DNA of 16,889 nucleotides, from contig JACQCB010000097.1 in the NCBI GenBank assembly GCA_016201805.1, positions 1-16,889 of the forward strand. The letters are read 5' to 3'. The notes below the pieces were generated by a model that saw only the letters and a list, made by a program, of their open reading frames with translations, was not told the DNA's origin and did no database searches. Source of the stretch: Nitrospirota bacterium. GTDB lineage: Bacteria; Nitrospirota; Nitrospiria; Nitrospirales; Nitrospiraceae. Shown here in pieces: positions 1 through 7,166 of the stretch; the stretch's first letter is position 1, and every line of letters begins with the position of its first letter. The translations under genes and the position numbers were made by a program.

Positions 1-903
1 GCCGCGCGGGAGCGGCTGATGCGCAAAGGCGAGGGCAAAGTCGAACCATTCCTCCACGGTCTCGGCGCGGATCACCCCGCACTGGTGCAGCAGGGCGTCG
101 AAGAGGGCGTCTTCGCCGGCCAAGGCGCCGGTATGCGAGGAAGCGGCCCTGGACCCTGCCGCCGTCCGGCCAGACTTGACCACGATGATCGGCTTCCGCT
201 TGCCGATGCGGCTGGCCAACTCGCGGAATCGGGTGGGATTGCCGAAGCTTTCGATATACATCAGGATCAGCCGGATGGCCGGGTCCTGTTCCCAATATTC
301 CAGCAGGTCGTTGCCGGAGATGTCCGCCTTATTGCCGGTGCTGACGAAGGCGGCGATGCCCAGATCGAGTGAACGGGCGACGTCCAGAATGGTCAGCCCG
401 AGCGCCCCGCTTTGCGAGATGACCCCGATCGGGCCGTGGGATGGCGTCACCGACGAGAACGTGGCGTTCATGCGGACGGTCGGGTCCGTATTGAGGACGC
501 CCATGCAGTTGGGTCCGATCATTCTCATGCCGGCCCCTTTGACGAGGCCCAGCAGACGTCGTTCCCGCTCGGCCCCTTCAGGACCCACTTCCTTGAAGCC
601 GGAGGTGATGACGAGCAGCCCTTTGACCCCGGCCCGTCCGCAATCTTTCACGACGGCTTCGACCTGGCGATACGGCACCACCACGACGGCCAGGTCCACC
701 GGGGCGGGACAGGCGGCGACGGTCCGATAGGTTTTGACACCGTTGATGACATCGATCGCAGGATTAACGGGGTAGAGAACACCGGTAAAACCGAAGGACC
801 GGAGTCGTTCGAAGACCACGCGGCCGATCGCGCCGGGCTTGCGCGAGACGCCGACCACCGCAATGGATCGCGGACGCAACAGGACATCAAGAGGATGGGG
901 CAT
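1..903 (-). CDS. NDP-forming acyl-CoA ligase (acetate--CoA ligase type), partial
   Basis: The gene reads leftwards from ATG at 903 and stays open to the window edge, giving 301 residues of a longer protein. A GGAG ribosome site lies 6 bases before the start. Residues 1-130 form a CoA-binding Rossmann domain (RSIAVVGVSRKPG near the N-terminus; MIGPNCMGVLN). Residues 150-290 form the succinyl-CoA-ligase-like domain (GPIGVISQSGALG, FVSTGNKADISGND, SHTGALAGEDALFDA). The histidine of SHTGALAG is residue 257, which corresponds to the phosphorylated histidine of archaeal ADP-forming acetyl-CoA synthetases. Such enzymes interconvert acyl-CoA plus ADP/Pi with free acid plus ATP in the cytoplasm. The ATP-grasp part, and possibly a GNAT domain, would lie outside the window. 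Substrate cannot be told from this part. Confidence 0.9.
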   Translation of the reverse strand, partial: MPHPLDVLLRPRSIAVVGVSRKPGAIGRVVFERLRSFGFTGVLYPVNPAIDVINGVKTYRTVAACPAPVDLAVVVVPYRQVEAVVKDCGRAGVKGLLVITSGFKEVGPEGAERERRLLGLVKGAGMRMIGPNCMGVLNTDPTVRMNATFSSVTPSHGPIGVISQSGALGLTILDVARSLDLGIAAFVSTGNKADISGNDLLEYWEQDPAIRLILMYIESFGNPTRFRELASRIGKRKPIIVVKSGRTAAGSRAASSHTGALAGEDALFDALLHQCGVIRAETVEEWFDFALAFAHQPLPRG

Positions 904-943
904 CGTGCTCCGAATCAGATGAAAGAGTCCAGGCTCGCCTTCG

Positions 944-973
944 GTTATAGAGGAGGAACAAGGAAGGGGTCAA
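944..973 (-). promoter_or_regulatory. sigma70-type promoter of the acyl-CoA ligase gene
   Basis: On the minus strand there is TTGACC (973-968), an 18-base spacer and TATAAC (949-944). Transcription would start near 937, leaving a leader of about 34 bases before the ATG at 903. Both hexamers match the consensus at 5 of 6 positions. Confidence 0.5.
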
Positions 974-1008
974 GCCGCGGCTTCAGATGAAGCGCTTACG
1001 CGGGCGAC

Positions 1009-1038
1009 TTGACCGGACAGGATGCTCCGGACTATTGT
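1009..1038 (+). promoter_or_regulatory. sigma70-type promoter of the short-chain dehydrogenase gene
   Basis: TTGACC at 1009-1014, an 18-base spacer and TATTGT at 1033-1038. The start point would be near 1045, leaving a short leader of about 18 bases to the ATG at 1063. The upstream TTG codon that would extend the reading frame is itself part of the -35 element, which argues for the 1063 start. Confidence 0.45.
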
Positions 1039-1062
1039 CCATCGGCAGAACGTCGAGAGGTC

Positions 1063-1866
1063 ATGGCAGACAACGGCACCACAGAGCAGCGCATGCGCCC
1101 TTTTGCGGTGATTACCGGCGCATCGCGTGGGATCGGCGCCGAATATGCCCGCGCGCTGGCTGCACAGGGCTATGACCTGTTGCTGATCGCGAGGGATGCG
1201 GCCAGGATGGATCAGCTTGCCGCAGAGCTGTCCGGCCGGTATTGCATCGCCGTTGAGTGCGAGGTGCTGGATCTGGCTGAGCCGGAAGCGGCCCACCGGC
1301 TTTTCGCCGCAGCCCGCACAAGGCGCCAGGCGGTGGACCTCCTCGTCAACAACGCCGGCTTCGGGCTCTTTGGGGAATTCGTCGAGCTGCCGATGGTCCG
1401 CATACAGGCGATGCTCCGGTTGCACGTCAATACCGTGGTGGAAAGCATCAGGCTGTTCCTGCCGGGCATGGTCGAGCGGCGTGCCGGCGCCATCATCAAC
1501 GTCGCCTCGACGGCAGGGTTCATGCCCGTTGCCTACATCGCGGAATATGCCGCGACGAAAGCCTTCCTCATCACCTTCTCGGAAGCCTTGGCCGAGGAAG
1601 TCCGCTCCTCCGGCATCCGCATCCAAGTCTGTTGCCCGGGCCCGACCGTGACCGATTTTCACCAAACCGCCGGATTCCGACCCAACAATCCGTTTAAGGC
1701 GCAGAGTGCGGCGGAGGTGGCGGCGGTCTCCCTGGCCGCGCTGGACCGTGCCCCCACCATGGTCACGACCAACTGGAACGGAACGTTGACGGCTTGGCTG
1801 AGCTGCTGCGTGCCAAGGACAATTCTAGCCAGAAAGGCCGCGCAATGGATGAGACGGTCCCGGTAA
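1063..1866 (+). CDS. Short-chain dehydrogenase/reductase (SDR family)
   Basis: A 267-residue classical SDR, probably an NAD(P)-dependent cytoplasmic oxidoreductase. The nucleotide-binding glycine motif TGASRGIG is at residues 18-25 and the NNAG motif at 96-99. The catalytic serine is in NVASTAGF (about 149) and the YxxxK pair is Y162/K166. The CCPGPTVTDF loop after the active site is typical of the DltE/YqjQ-like group. I chose ATG 1063 because GAGAGG lies just before it and because the predicted promoter overlaps the longer frame that begins at TTG 1009. It sits 38 bases upstream of a membrane protein gene, so the two may be cotranscribed. The substrate is unknown; lipid or ketone reduction is possible for this group. 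Confidence 0.9.
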   Translation: MADNGTTEQRMRPFAVITGASRGIGAEYARALAAQGYDLLLIARDAARMDQLAAELSGRYCIAVECEVLDLAEPEAAHRLFAAARTRRQAVDLLVNNAGFGLFGEFVELPMVRIQAMLRLHVNTVVESIRLFLPGMVERRAGAIINVASTAGFMPVAYIAEYAATKAFLITFSEALAEEVRSSGIRIQVCCPGPTVTDFHQTAGFRPNNPFKAQSAAEVAAVSLAALDRAPTMVTTNWNGTLTAWLSCCVPRTILARKAAQWMRRSR

Positions 1867-1904
1867 TCGCCAGTACGCTGGTCCATCTGTCTGACTGAGG
1901 CTGT

Positions 1905-2711
1905 ATGACTGAGATTCTGCAAGCCACCGTGCGATTGTACCAGGGCGCGTTCCGCGCCACCCTGCGGTCGTTCATCCGCAGTTGGATGGTCGCCCTGGCC
2001 GTCGTCCTCTTTGCCGGCTTGATGGTCCTAGCCACGTCCATCGCAGCCCCGCTGGGGCTCCTGGGCGGGTTCATCCTGGGCGCGGTGAATGCGCTTCTGA
2101 TCGGCGCAACCTTGGGATTGATTGAGCAGGCGGTCGCAGGTGTCCGCCGCATGGTGTTTCAGGACATCTGGGGGAGCATCGGGCGGTATTTCTGGGACGT
2201 CATCGGTCTGGGGTTCGTGCTCTGGGTGCCGATGATGTTGCTGGAGAAGGGCATGACCGTCAACCCCAACGGACCGTTTCTCGCCGCGGCGATCTTCCTG
2301 CTGTTCTTCATCCTCCTTAATCCGGCCCCGGAAGTGATCTACCAGGTCCGCCATCATTCCCCGCTCGACGTGATCCGGGAGAGCTACGAGTTCGTGATCG
2401 AAAACTGGATCGAGTGGTTTTTGCCGCTGGCGGTCGTAGTGGCCCCGCTGGGCCTGTCGTTCTTTTTCGGCATTTCCGGACGGTTGGGACAGGGAGCCGG
2501 GCTGGACTTCTTCCAGGTCCTGGTACTGCCGTTTACGCTCCTGGCCGCCTGGCTTGGCTACCTCGGCCTGCCCGATGCGGTGAGCTCCGGGCTCGTCCTT
2601 GTCCTGACCCCGCCGGTGGCGGTGGCCATGCTGATGTTCCGCGGCCACCTGTTTGCCGCCCTGCATGGCTCGTCGCGTCGTCAACGGCTCTTCCGTGAAA
2701 GAACGATCTAG
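1905..2711 (+). CDS. Integral membrane protein of unknown function
   Basis: A 268-residue, very hydrophobic protein that I do not recognise. A basic amphipathic N-terminus (residues 1-26) precedes about six membrane segments, roughly at 27-47, 50-72, 95-113, 124-142, 170-190 and 200-245. The loop NPAPEVIYQVRHHSPLDVIR (about 139-158) resembles the cytoplasmic loop of multi-helix membrane proteins of the DUF975/YciC-like type, but this is only a loose resemblance. The basic tail SSRRQRLFRERTI suggests a cytoplasmic C-terminus. It follows the SDR gene by 38 bases and ends 20 bases before the convergent zinc-ribbon gene. A long minus-strand frame over it (2028-2918) has a composition unlike a folded protein and is taken as a shadow. 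Confidence 0.75.
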   Translation: MTEILQATVRLYQGAFRATLRSFIRSWMVALAVVLFAGLMVLATSIAAPLGLLGGFILGAVNALLIGATLGLIEQAVAGVRRMVFQDIWGSIGRYFWDVIGLGFVLWVPMMLLEKGMTVNPNGPFLAAAIFLLFFILLNPAPEVIYQVRHHSPLDVIRESYEFVIENWIEWFLPLAVVVAPLGLSFFFGISGRLGQGAGLDFFQVLVLPFTLLAAWLGYLGLPDAVSSGLVLVLTPPVAVAMLMFRGHLFAALHGSSRRQRLFRERTI

Positions 2712-2731
2712 CGGGATAGAGGATGGGCTTG

Positions 2732-2938
2732 TCAGATCTCGGCGACCGGGACGGCCCGCTCGCCTTCGCACACCGTACAGACTTTCCCCGGCACCCCCTC
2801 GCTCGGGTAGGCCGGGCCCAGCGCATATTGGGTGTCCAACGCGACGATTTCCGTCCCTTGATACGTCCAGAGCCGGTGGCACCTGGGGCAGCAATACCAC
2901 TGAGTATAAGCCGGCCACTCGCGATCGCGCATTGTCAT
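2732..2938 (-). CDS. Small zinc-ribbon-like protein
   Basis: A 68-residue protein with two CxxC knuckles, CPRC (17-20) and CTVC (54-57), about 33 residues apart. This is the arrangement of a zinc ribbon that binds one metal ion. No other domain is present. ATG 2938 was chosen because AGGGG lies about 9 bases upstream; a longer frame to 3073 would overlap the upstream lipoprotein gene. The 82-base gap to that gene allows cotranscription. The function is unknown: it could be a nucleic-acid- or protein-binding accessory factor. Confidence 0.6.
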   Translation of the reverse strand: MTMRDREWPAYTQWYCCPRCHRLWTYQGTEIVALDTQYALGPAYPSEGVPGKVCTVCEGERAVPVAEI

Positions 2939-3020
2939 ACTGTCGTTGCCCCTTTTCGACCCTGGGCCTGACCCGGGAGCATAGATCACCTGAACTTGAC
3001 GCAACCCACCATTCGAAACG

Positions 3021-3455
3021 TCAGTGGGGCTGTGGCAGAGCGGAGGGGGGCGGCATATCGACGAGGAGCGCATGGCCGCTGATGGTCCAATCCGAACAAC
3101 CCATCGGCAGCAGGATCAGGCTCAGCACAACGTACCGTAACTGTTCCGTCGCGCCGACATGGTCCGCTGCATTGGCCCCCAGCTCTGGGAGTTTTTCCTG
3201 GAGCTTGGCCTGAACGAGGTGATCGTCCGCCAGACCGGTGGAGTAGTTCCCGCAACTGTTCGATTCAAACGAAAACTTTCCGACCTCCATCACCTTGCCG
3301 GCCTTGGCGGCGGCCTGCACCTGCGCCTGCGTAAACTGCTCGGAGTAGAATCCATGGCCCTGACGATAGAATTCGGAAGGGGCACAGGCGGTCAAGAGCA
3401 ACAACGCAAGCACCAGAGGGGCAGGCAGGAACCAACCGTGACGGGAAACAATCAT
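3021..3455 (-). CDS. Predicted outer-membrane lipoprotein, unknown function
   Basis: A 144-residue protein with a lipoprotein signal: basic start MIVSRHGW, a leucine-rich core and lipobox LTAC with the lipidated cysteine at 24. The +2 residue is Ala, not Asp, so outer-membrane sorting is expected. The mature part has a central ELGANAADHVGATEQLRYVV stretch and a hydrophobic SLILLPMGC segment near 120. Two further cysteines (CGNYS, GCSDW) could form a disulfide. The start at 3455 has GGAG about 7 bases upstream; the longer frame from 3494 adds residues before the signal and is unlikely. I do not recognise the family. Confidence 0.75.
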   Translation of the reverse strand: MIVSRHGWFLPAPLVLALLLLTACAPSEFYRQGHGFYSEQFTQAQVQAAAKAGKVMEVGKFSFESNSCGNYSTGLADDHLVQAKLQEKLPELGANAADHVGATEQLRYVVLSLILLPMGCSDWTISGHALLVDMPPPSALPQPH

Positions 3456-3664
3456 ACGGCTCCAAAGAAGGGGTGGCGACTTTTCTAAGCCCACAGGCCC
3501 GGCCCATTTTACAAGAGCCTATACGGAAAGACCACTTGAAAGTTCCCACCAACTGCCCACAGTTTTAGTGCCCTTGCTTTGGCAAGAACAGTAGCTGACG
3601 ATCTCGGAAACACAAAACCACCCAACTCTTGACTCTGCCACGTCTGAGTGTCACAAAAGGTTAC

Positions 3665-5209
3665 ATGAAATCCTGGACGACCAAACTCCGTGACTGGCAG
3701 GCTCGAGCGGAGCATGCAGTGTTGACGCATCCGACCCTCGATTTTCTGGCGATGGCGACCCCGGCGGCAGGCAAGACCCAGTTTGCGCTCAAGATCGCCC
3801 ACCGGTTTGTAAGCGATCGGGCGGCCGACCGAATCGTGGTGGTCTGTCCGACAAATCATCTCCGCACCCAATGGGCCCTCGCTGCGAGCCACGTCGGCAT
3901 TCATTTGGACCCGGCCCTGACCAATGAACAGCGCCAGGAGGCCTCGGATTATCAGGGGGCGGTCGTGACCTACCAACAGGTCTGCCTCGATCCCGCTGTT
4001 TTTGCGGGAGGCTGCCGGCAGCGCCGGACCCTGGTCATTTTTGACGAGGTCCACCATGCCGGCGACGGCAAAGAGTGGGGGCTGGCGCTCCGGGAGGCCT
4101 TTGGCGACGTCGTCTTCCGGCTGTCGCTTTCGGGCACACCCTTTCGCAGCGACAACGCACCCATCCCATTTGTCCGGTATCGAGACGGACAGAGCCAGGC
4201 GGATTTTTCCTACGGCTATCGGGAGGCAATCCGGGACGGCGTCTGCCGGCCGATCCTGTTCCCGAGCTATGACGGGGACCTCACCTGGCTGTCGGATCGC
4301 GGGCAACACTCCCATACCTTCGATGAGGGGTTGACGGGCGACCTCAAGCGGGAACGACTGAAGACGGCGCTGCTCCAGGCCGATTGGCTGGGCGAGGTCA
4401 TTCAGGATGCCCATCGGACGCTGACCCGGGTGCGGAAGGATGAGCAACGCGATGCCGGTGGCTTGATCGTCGCGATGAATCAGACACATGCGCGGTCGGT
4501 GGCAGACCTGCTGCGAACCGTCACGGGCGAGAAGGCGGCGGTGGCTGTCTCCGATGACCCGGCGGCCTCTCGGATCATCCAGGCCTTCGGGGACAGCAGT
4601 GCCCGGTGGCTGGTCGCGGTCAACATGGTGAGCGAGGGGGTGGACATGCCCCGTCTTCGTGTCGGGGTCTATGCCACGAACGTCTTAACCGAAATCTATT
4701 TCCGGCAAGTCGTGGGACGCTTCGTCCGAATCCAAACGGGGCTGCCGAGGCCCCAGCGAGCCTGGTTGTATCTCCCCAAGGACCCGACCCTCGTGGAATA
4801 TGCCCAACAGATCACCATCGAGCGGGATCATGTGATCGAGGAAGAGCCCCCGCCGCAGCGGACGCTGTTTGACGTGCAGACGCCACATGAATCAGTCAGT
4901 GGCTACGTGCCCTTGAAAGGGATCGCCAGGGCCGATACCCTCATCAGCGCGGAAGAACCGGAGGGGAGCGGGGAGACGGTTGGCGAAGAAGAGCCTTCGC
5001 GCCATGAACACAAGACGCAACTCCGGCAGCGTCACCAACGCTTCGTGGGCATCGTAGCCCGCAAAGCCGGCGTCACGCACATGCAAGTCAACGCCGAGCT
5101 CAAACGACAGACGGGCAGCCGCATCAACGAGGCGACGGTGGAGCAGCTCAAGGCGCGCATCCGGATTTTAGAGCGGTGGCAGGAGCGGGGCTGGGAGGGG
5201 AAGGTGTGA
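3665..5209 (+). CDS. Superfamily 2 DEAD/DEAH-type helicase
   Basis: A 514-residue ATP-dependent nucleic-acid helicase or translocase. The N-terminal RecA-like domain has a Q-like LRDWQARA motif, Walker A ATPAAGKT (31-38), DEVHH (127-131) and motif III SGTPFR (156-161). The second RecA-like domain carries NMVSEGVDMPR (motif V) and QVVGRFVRIQ (motif VI, arginine finger). The last ~100 residues (EEPPPQRTLFDVQ onwards) are charged and end in a helical region of LKARIRILERWQERG type. ATG 3665 follows AAAGG; a TTG at 3629 is a weaker alternative. No nuclease, methylase or second defence-type gene is adjacent, so it appears to act alone. It resembles stand-alone helicases of the UvrB/ResIII group. 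The target (DNA or RNA) is unknown. Confidence 0.88.
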   Translation: MKSWTTKLRDWQARAEHAVLTHPTLDFLAMATPAAGKTQFALKIAHRFVSDRAADRIVVVCPTNHLRTQWALAASHVGIHLDPALTNEQRQEASDYQGAVVTYQQVCLDPAVFAGGCRQRRTLVIFDEVHHAGDGKEWGLALREAFGDVVFRLSLSGTPFRSDNAPIPFVRYRDGQSQADFSYGYREAIRDGVCRPILFPSYDGDLTWLSDRGQHSHTFDEGLTGDLKRERLKTALLQADWLGEVIQDAHRTLTRVRKDEQRDAGGLIVAMNQTHARSVADLLRTVTGEKAAVAVSDDPAASRIIQAFGDSSARWLVAVNMVSEGVDMPRLRVGVYATNVLTEIYFRQVVGRFVRIQTGLPRPQRAWLYLPKDPTLVEYAQQITIERDHVIEEEPPPQRTLFDVQTPHESVSGYVPLKGIARADTLISAEEPEGSGETVGEEEPSRHEHKTQLRQRHQRFVGIVARKAGVTHMQVNAELKRQTGSRINEATVEQLKARIRILERWQERGWEGKV

Positions 5210-5277
5210 GCCTCACGGGGTCTAGAGCACGAAGAGATGGGAAGAGACTTGATGATATTGGCGGAAAGCCTGAACGG

Positions 5278-5352
5278 TGGAGCTGGCGAGAGGAATCGAA
5301 CCCCCAACCGGCGGTTTACAAAACCGCTGCTCTGCCATTGAGCTACGCCAGC
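5278..5352 (-). tRNA. tRNA-Thr(UGU), CCA encoded
   Basis: The minus strand folds into a full cloverleaf. The acceptor stem is GCTGGCG/CGCCAGC with discriminator T, followed by an encoded CCA (5280-5278). The D stem is GCTC/GAGC, and the anticodon stem GCGGT/ACCGC closes the loop TTTGTAA. The T arm has the loop TTCGATT. The anticodon TGT reads ACA threonine codons. The T stem contains two G-U pairs but is otherwise intact. Several spurious reading frames cross it on both strands. Confidence 0.96.
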
Positions 5353-5362
5353 TTCCGGTGGA

Positions 5363-5392
5363 AGAGTACACCGAGGTCCCTTCCTCTGGCAA
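5363..5392 (-). promoter_or_regulatory. Likely tRNA-Thr promoter
   Basis: On the minus strand there is TTGCCA (5392-5387), an 18-base spacer and TACTCT (5368-5363). The start would fall near 5356, just before the mature 5' end at 5352. Position relative to the tRNA supports it; the hexamers are only fair matches. Confidence 0.4.
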
Positions 5393-5421
5393 GCATCCGC
5401 CGCGAAGCCCCAGACGGAGAG

Positions 5422-5457
5422 CCCTGACTTGACGAGGTCCGTCAGGGAGGTTATCGT
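5422..5457 (+). promoter_or_regulatory. Promoter of the 79-residue lipoprotein gene with an overlapping inverted repeat
   Basis: TTGACG (5429-5434), exactly 17 bases, then TATCGT (5452-5457). The start point would be near 5464, giving a leader of about 36 bases. A perfect 7-bp inverted repeat, CCCTGAC (5422-5428) and GTCAGGG (5441-5447), flanks the -35 element and reaches into the spacer, which is where a repressor site would sit. Confidence 0.45.
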
Positions 5458-5499
5458 TCACCCATGTTTCTCGGATCATCACAAGAGAGGAGCCGTCAC

Positions 5500-5739
5500 A
5501 TGATCCTATCTCGCTACCTGGTCCTGTCGGTGTTCGGACTGCTGCTGGCCGCATGCGGCTCGGCAGCGTGGATGCACCCCACCAAGCAGCCGGATGAGTA
5601 CCTCACGGATTACAAAGCCTGTGAAGAAGCGATCTACAAAGACCCCAAGCTGCAGCAGGGCAACCAGCTTCTGTTTCACCAGGCGCTCGATCGCTGTGTC
5701 GCCAAAAAAGGATGGGTGTTGAAGGATACGCAGGAATAG
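5500..5739 (+). CDS. Small predicted outer-membrane lipoprotein
   Basis: A 79-residue protein. The signal MILSRYLVLSVFGLLLAAC ends in a clear lipobox with the lipidated cysteine at 19 and Gly at +2, consistent with outer-membrane sorting. The mature part is short and contains two more cysteines (KACEEA and DRCVAKKGW), which could form one disulfide around a helical hairpin. GAGAGGAG (5485-5492) precedes ATG 5500 at good distance; a frame from 5464 would add residues before the signal and coincides with the predicted transcription start. It lies 130 bases before the PstS-like gene, which has its own predicted promoter. Family not recognised. Confidence 0.75.
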   Translation: MILSRYLVLSVFGLLLAACGSAAWMHPTKQPDEYLTDYKACEEAIYKDPKLQQGNQLLFHQALDRCVAKKGWVLKDTQE

Positions 5740-5759
5740 TGGCGCCCAGCCGGCAAAAA

Positions 5760-5813
5760 TTAACGCGGCTGTAATATCCAGGTGATAGACGTGCAATCTC
5801 CGTGGCCTATGCT
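5760..5813 (+). promoter_or_regulatory. Candidate Pho box and -10 element of the solitary PstS-like gene
   Basis: Four hexamers occur with an exact 11-bp period: TTAACG (5760), GTAATA (5771), GTGATA (5782) and GCAATC (5793). After 9 bases comes TATGCT (5808-5813), which could be the -10 element. The start would be near 5820, about 50 bases before the ATG at 5870. The period, the 9-base gap and the TATGCT hexamer are the same as upstream of pstS. Confidence 0.5.
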
Positions 5814-5869
5814 TCGAATCGCTATAGGCCATTGTGGCCGGGGTATTCGACAACCACATGGAGGAGATC

Positions 5870-6985
5870 ATGCATCGAATTGAGAAACGGACACGGAAAG
5901 GGCTGAAAGGGTGGGGGCTTGGTGCTGCACTCGGCTTCTTCTCATTGTTGATGGGAACGTCGGGGGCCATTGCCGAATTGGGAGGGCCGACCGGCCAGCC
6001 CTTACTGGATCCGGCCTTGGCGGTCTATGCGCCGACTGCGCCGGTATCCGGCACTATGCGACTTGCCGGATCGGACACGATGCAGCCGCTTATCAACCGA
6101 CTGGCCTCAGAGTTCCGCCGGCGCCATCCCGATGTGCAAGTCACGATCAGCGGCGGCGGTTCGGCCATCATACTCCAAGAATTTTTAGGGACGGAAAAGT
6201 CCAAGGTCGAACGTGTAACGACTGGCGGATTGATCGTGACGATGAAGAAATCTGAAACTGCCGGCTCCGTGTTACTCGCTGCATCATCGCGTCCGCTGAG
6301 CGATCAGGAAGTCGAACAATTCGTCGTCCGATACGGCTATGAACCTCTGGCCTTCCCTGTGGCGATGGACGCTGTGGGCATCTATGTGCATCGGAACAAT
6401 CCGATGCCCAGTCTGACGCTGGATCAAGTCGATGCCATATTTTCGACGACCCGCCAGCGAGGCGCGCCAGAGGCTATCAACCGCTGGGGGCAGCTGGGTT
6501 TATCCAACGGCTGGGAGAATGCGCAGATCCGGCTGTATGGCCGCAATCAGAAGTCGGGCACGCAAGGTTTTTTTAAAGACCATGTCCTGTTGAGCGGCGA
6601 TTTCGTACCGTCGATCCAAGAGGAGCCTGGCGCGGCTTCCGTGATCTTGGCCTTGGGTCGTGACCCCTTCGGCATTGGGTATAGCGGGATTGGCTTGCAA
6701 GCCTCCACCGTGCGCCTGGTTCCCTTGGCAGAAAAATCCGGCATGCCGGCCGTGGCCCCCAGTTTGCCCAGCGTCATGGATGGGTCCTATCCGCTGCGAC
6801 GCTTCCTCTATTTTTTCATCAGCAAGGCGCCTCAAACGCCCTTCTCCCCTGTGGCCCGAGAGTTCCTGGCCTTTGCGAACAGCCGAGATGGACAAGAAGC
6901 GGTAATCAGGGCTGGCTTCTACCCGCTCCCGTTGAAACAAGCCGAGCAGAACCTCGCAATTTTGACCTCCACCGGAACTCGTTAA
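5870..6985 (+). CDS. Solitary PstS-like periplasmic phosphate-binding protein
   Basis: A 371-residue secreted substrate-binding protein of the PstS/PBP-like type. Residues 1-35 form a signal peptide: a basic start with RIEKRTRKGLKGW, a hydrophobic core and a likely cut after SGAIA. The ligand loops are recognisable: GSDTMQPLINRLASEF (near the start of the fold), ISGGGSA, AASSRPLS and RNQKSGTQGFF, the last equal to the SGT loop of PstS. Between the GGGS and SSRPL loops about 20 extra residues (around EFLGTEKSKVERVTTGG) are present compared with the PstS at 14266-15279. GGAGGAG lies 4 bases before ATG 5870, so the two upstream in-frame starts are unlikely. No permease genes adjoin it; it may feed the PstCAB system or act as a sensor or scavenger. 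Confidence 0.85.
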   Translation: MHRIEKRTRKGLKGWGLGAALGFFSLLMGTSGAIAELGGPTGQPLLDPALAVYAPTAPVSGTMRLAGSDTMQPLINRLASEFRRRHPDVQVTISGGGSAIILQEFLGTEKSKVERVTTGGLIVTMKKSETAGSVLLAASSRPLSDQEVEQFVVRYGYEPLAFPVAMDAVGIYVHRNNPMPSLTLDQVDAIFSTTRQRGAPEAINRWGQLGLSNGWENAQIRLYGRNQKSGTQGFFKDHVLLSGDFVPSIQEEPGAASVILALGRDPFGIGYSGIGLQASTVRLVPLAEKSGMPAVAPSLPSVMDGSYPLRRFLYFFISKAPQTPFSPVAREFLAFANSRDGQEAVIRAGFYPLPLKQAEQNLAILTSTGTR

Positions 6986-7010
6986 CGTAAACGCAGTGGC
7001 CGCAAGCTTT

Positions 7011-7056
7011 CCCGCGAGGTCTTGACGGAACAGGTCGAGGCCTCGCGGGTCTTTTT
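7011..7056 (+). terminator. Strong intrinsic terminator after the PstS-like gene
   Basis: A 16-bp stem (7011-7026 with 7034-7049, including two G-U pairs) closes a 7-base loop GGAACAG and is followed by TCTTTTTAT. It begins 26 bases after the stop codon of the plus-strand gene. There is no T run on the opposite strand, so it works in one direction. Confidence 0.88.
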
Positions 7057-7076
7057 ATCCTAGCCTTGGCTGGGGC

Positions 7077-7111
7077 TCAAAGAGATTCCCTCGGAATTTT
7101 TCCTGAGAATC
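7077..7111 (-). terminator. Weak candidate terminator of the porin-lipoprotein operon
   Basis: On the minus strand, GATTCTCAGGAA and TTCCGAGGGAATC form an interrupted hairpin around a short A-rich loop, followed by TCTTTG. It lies 56 bases after the stop of the last operon gene. The bulges and the poor T tract make this uncertain. Confidence 0.25.
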
Positions 7112-7166
7112 CTGCCCCGATCTGGCGCAGAAATTTGAGGACTAGGCAGTACTCGCAGGAAGTACG

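Noticed and set aside
19..990. Three overlapping plus-strand frames of 117-192 residues at the left end
   Set aside because: They lie antisense to the acyl-CoA ligase, whose motifs, promoter and ribosome site are clear. Their compositions are those of GC-rich shadows.
3509..4489. A 326-residue minus-strand frame over the helicase
   Set aside because: It is antisense to the conserved helicase motifs, has no ribosome site that I see, and shows no domain.
5278..5352. tRNA-Thr as an integration site for a genomic island
   Set aside because: I found no integrase gene and no second copy of the tRNA 3' end in the window.
5222..5554. A minus-strand frame containing SMAEQRFCKPPVGGSIPL
   Set aside because: This run is the translation of the tRNA-Thr gene, a common false protein.
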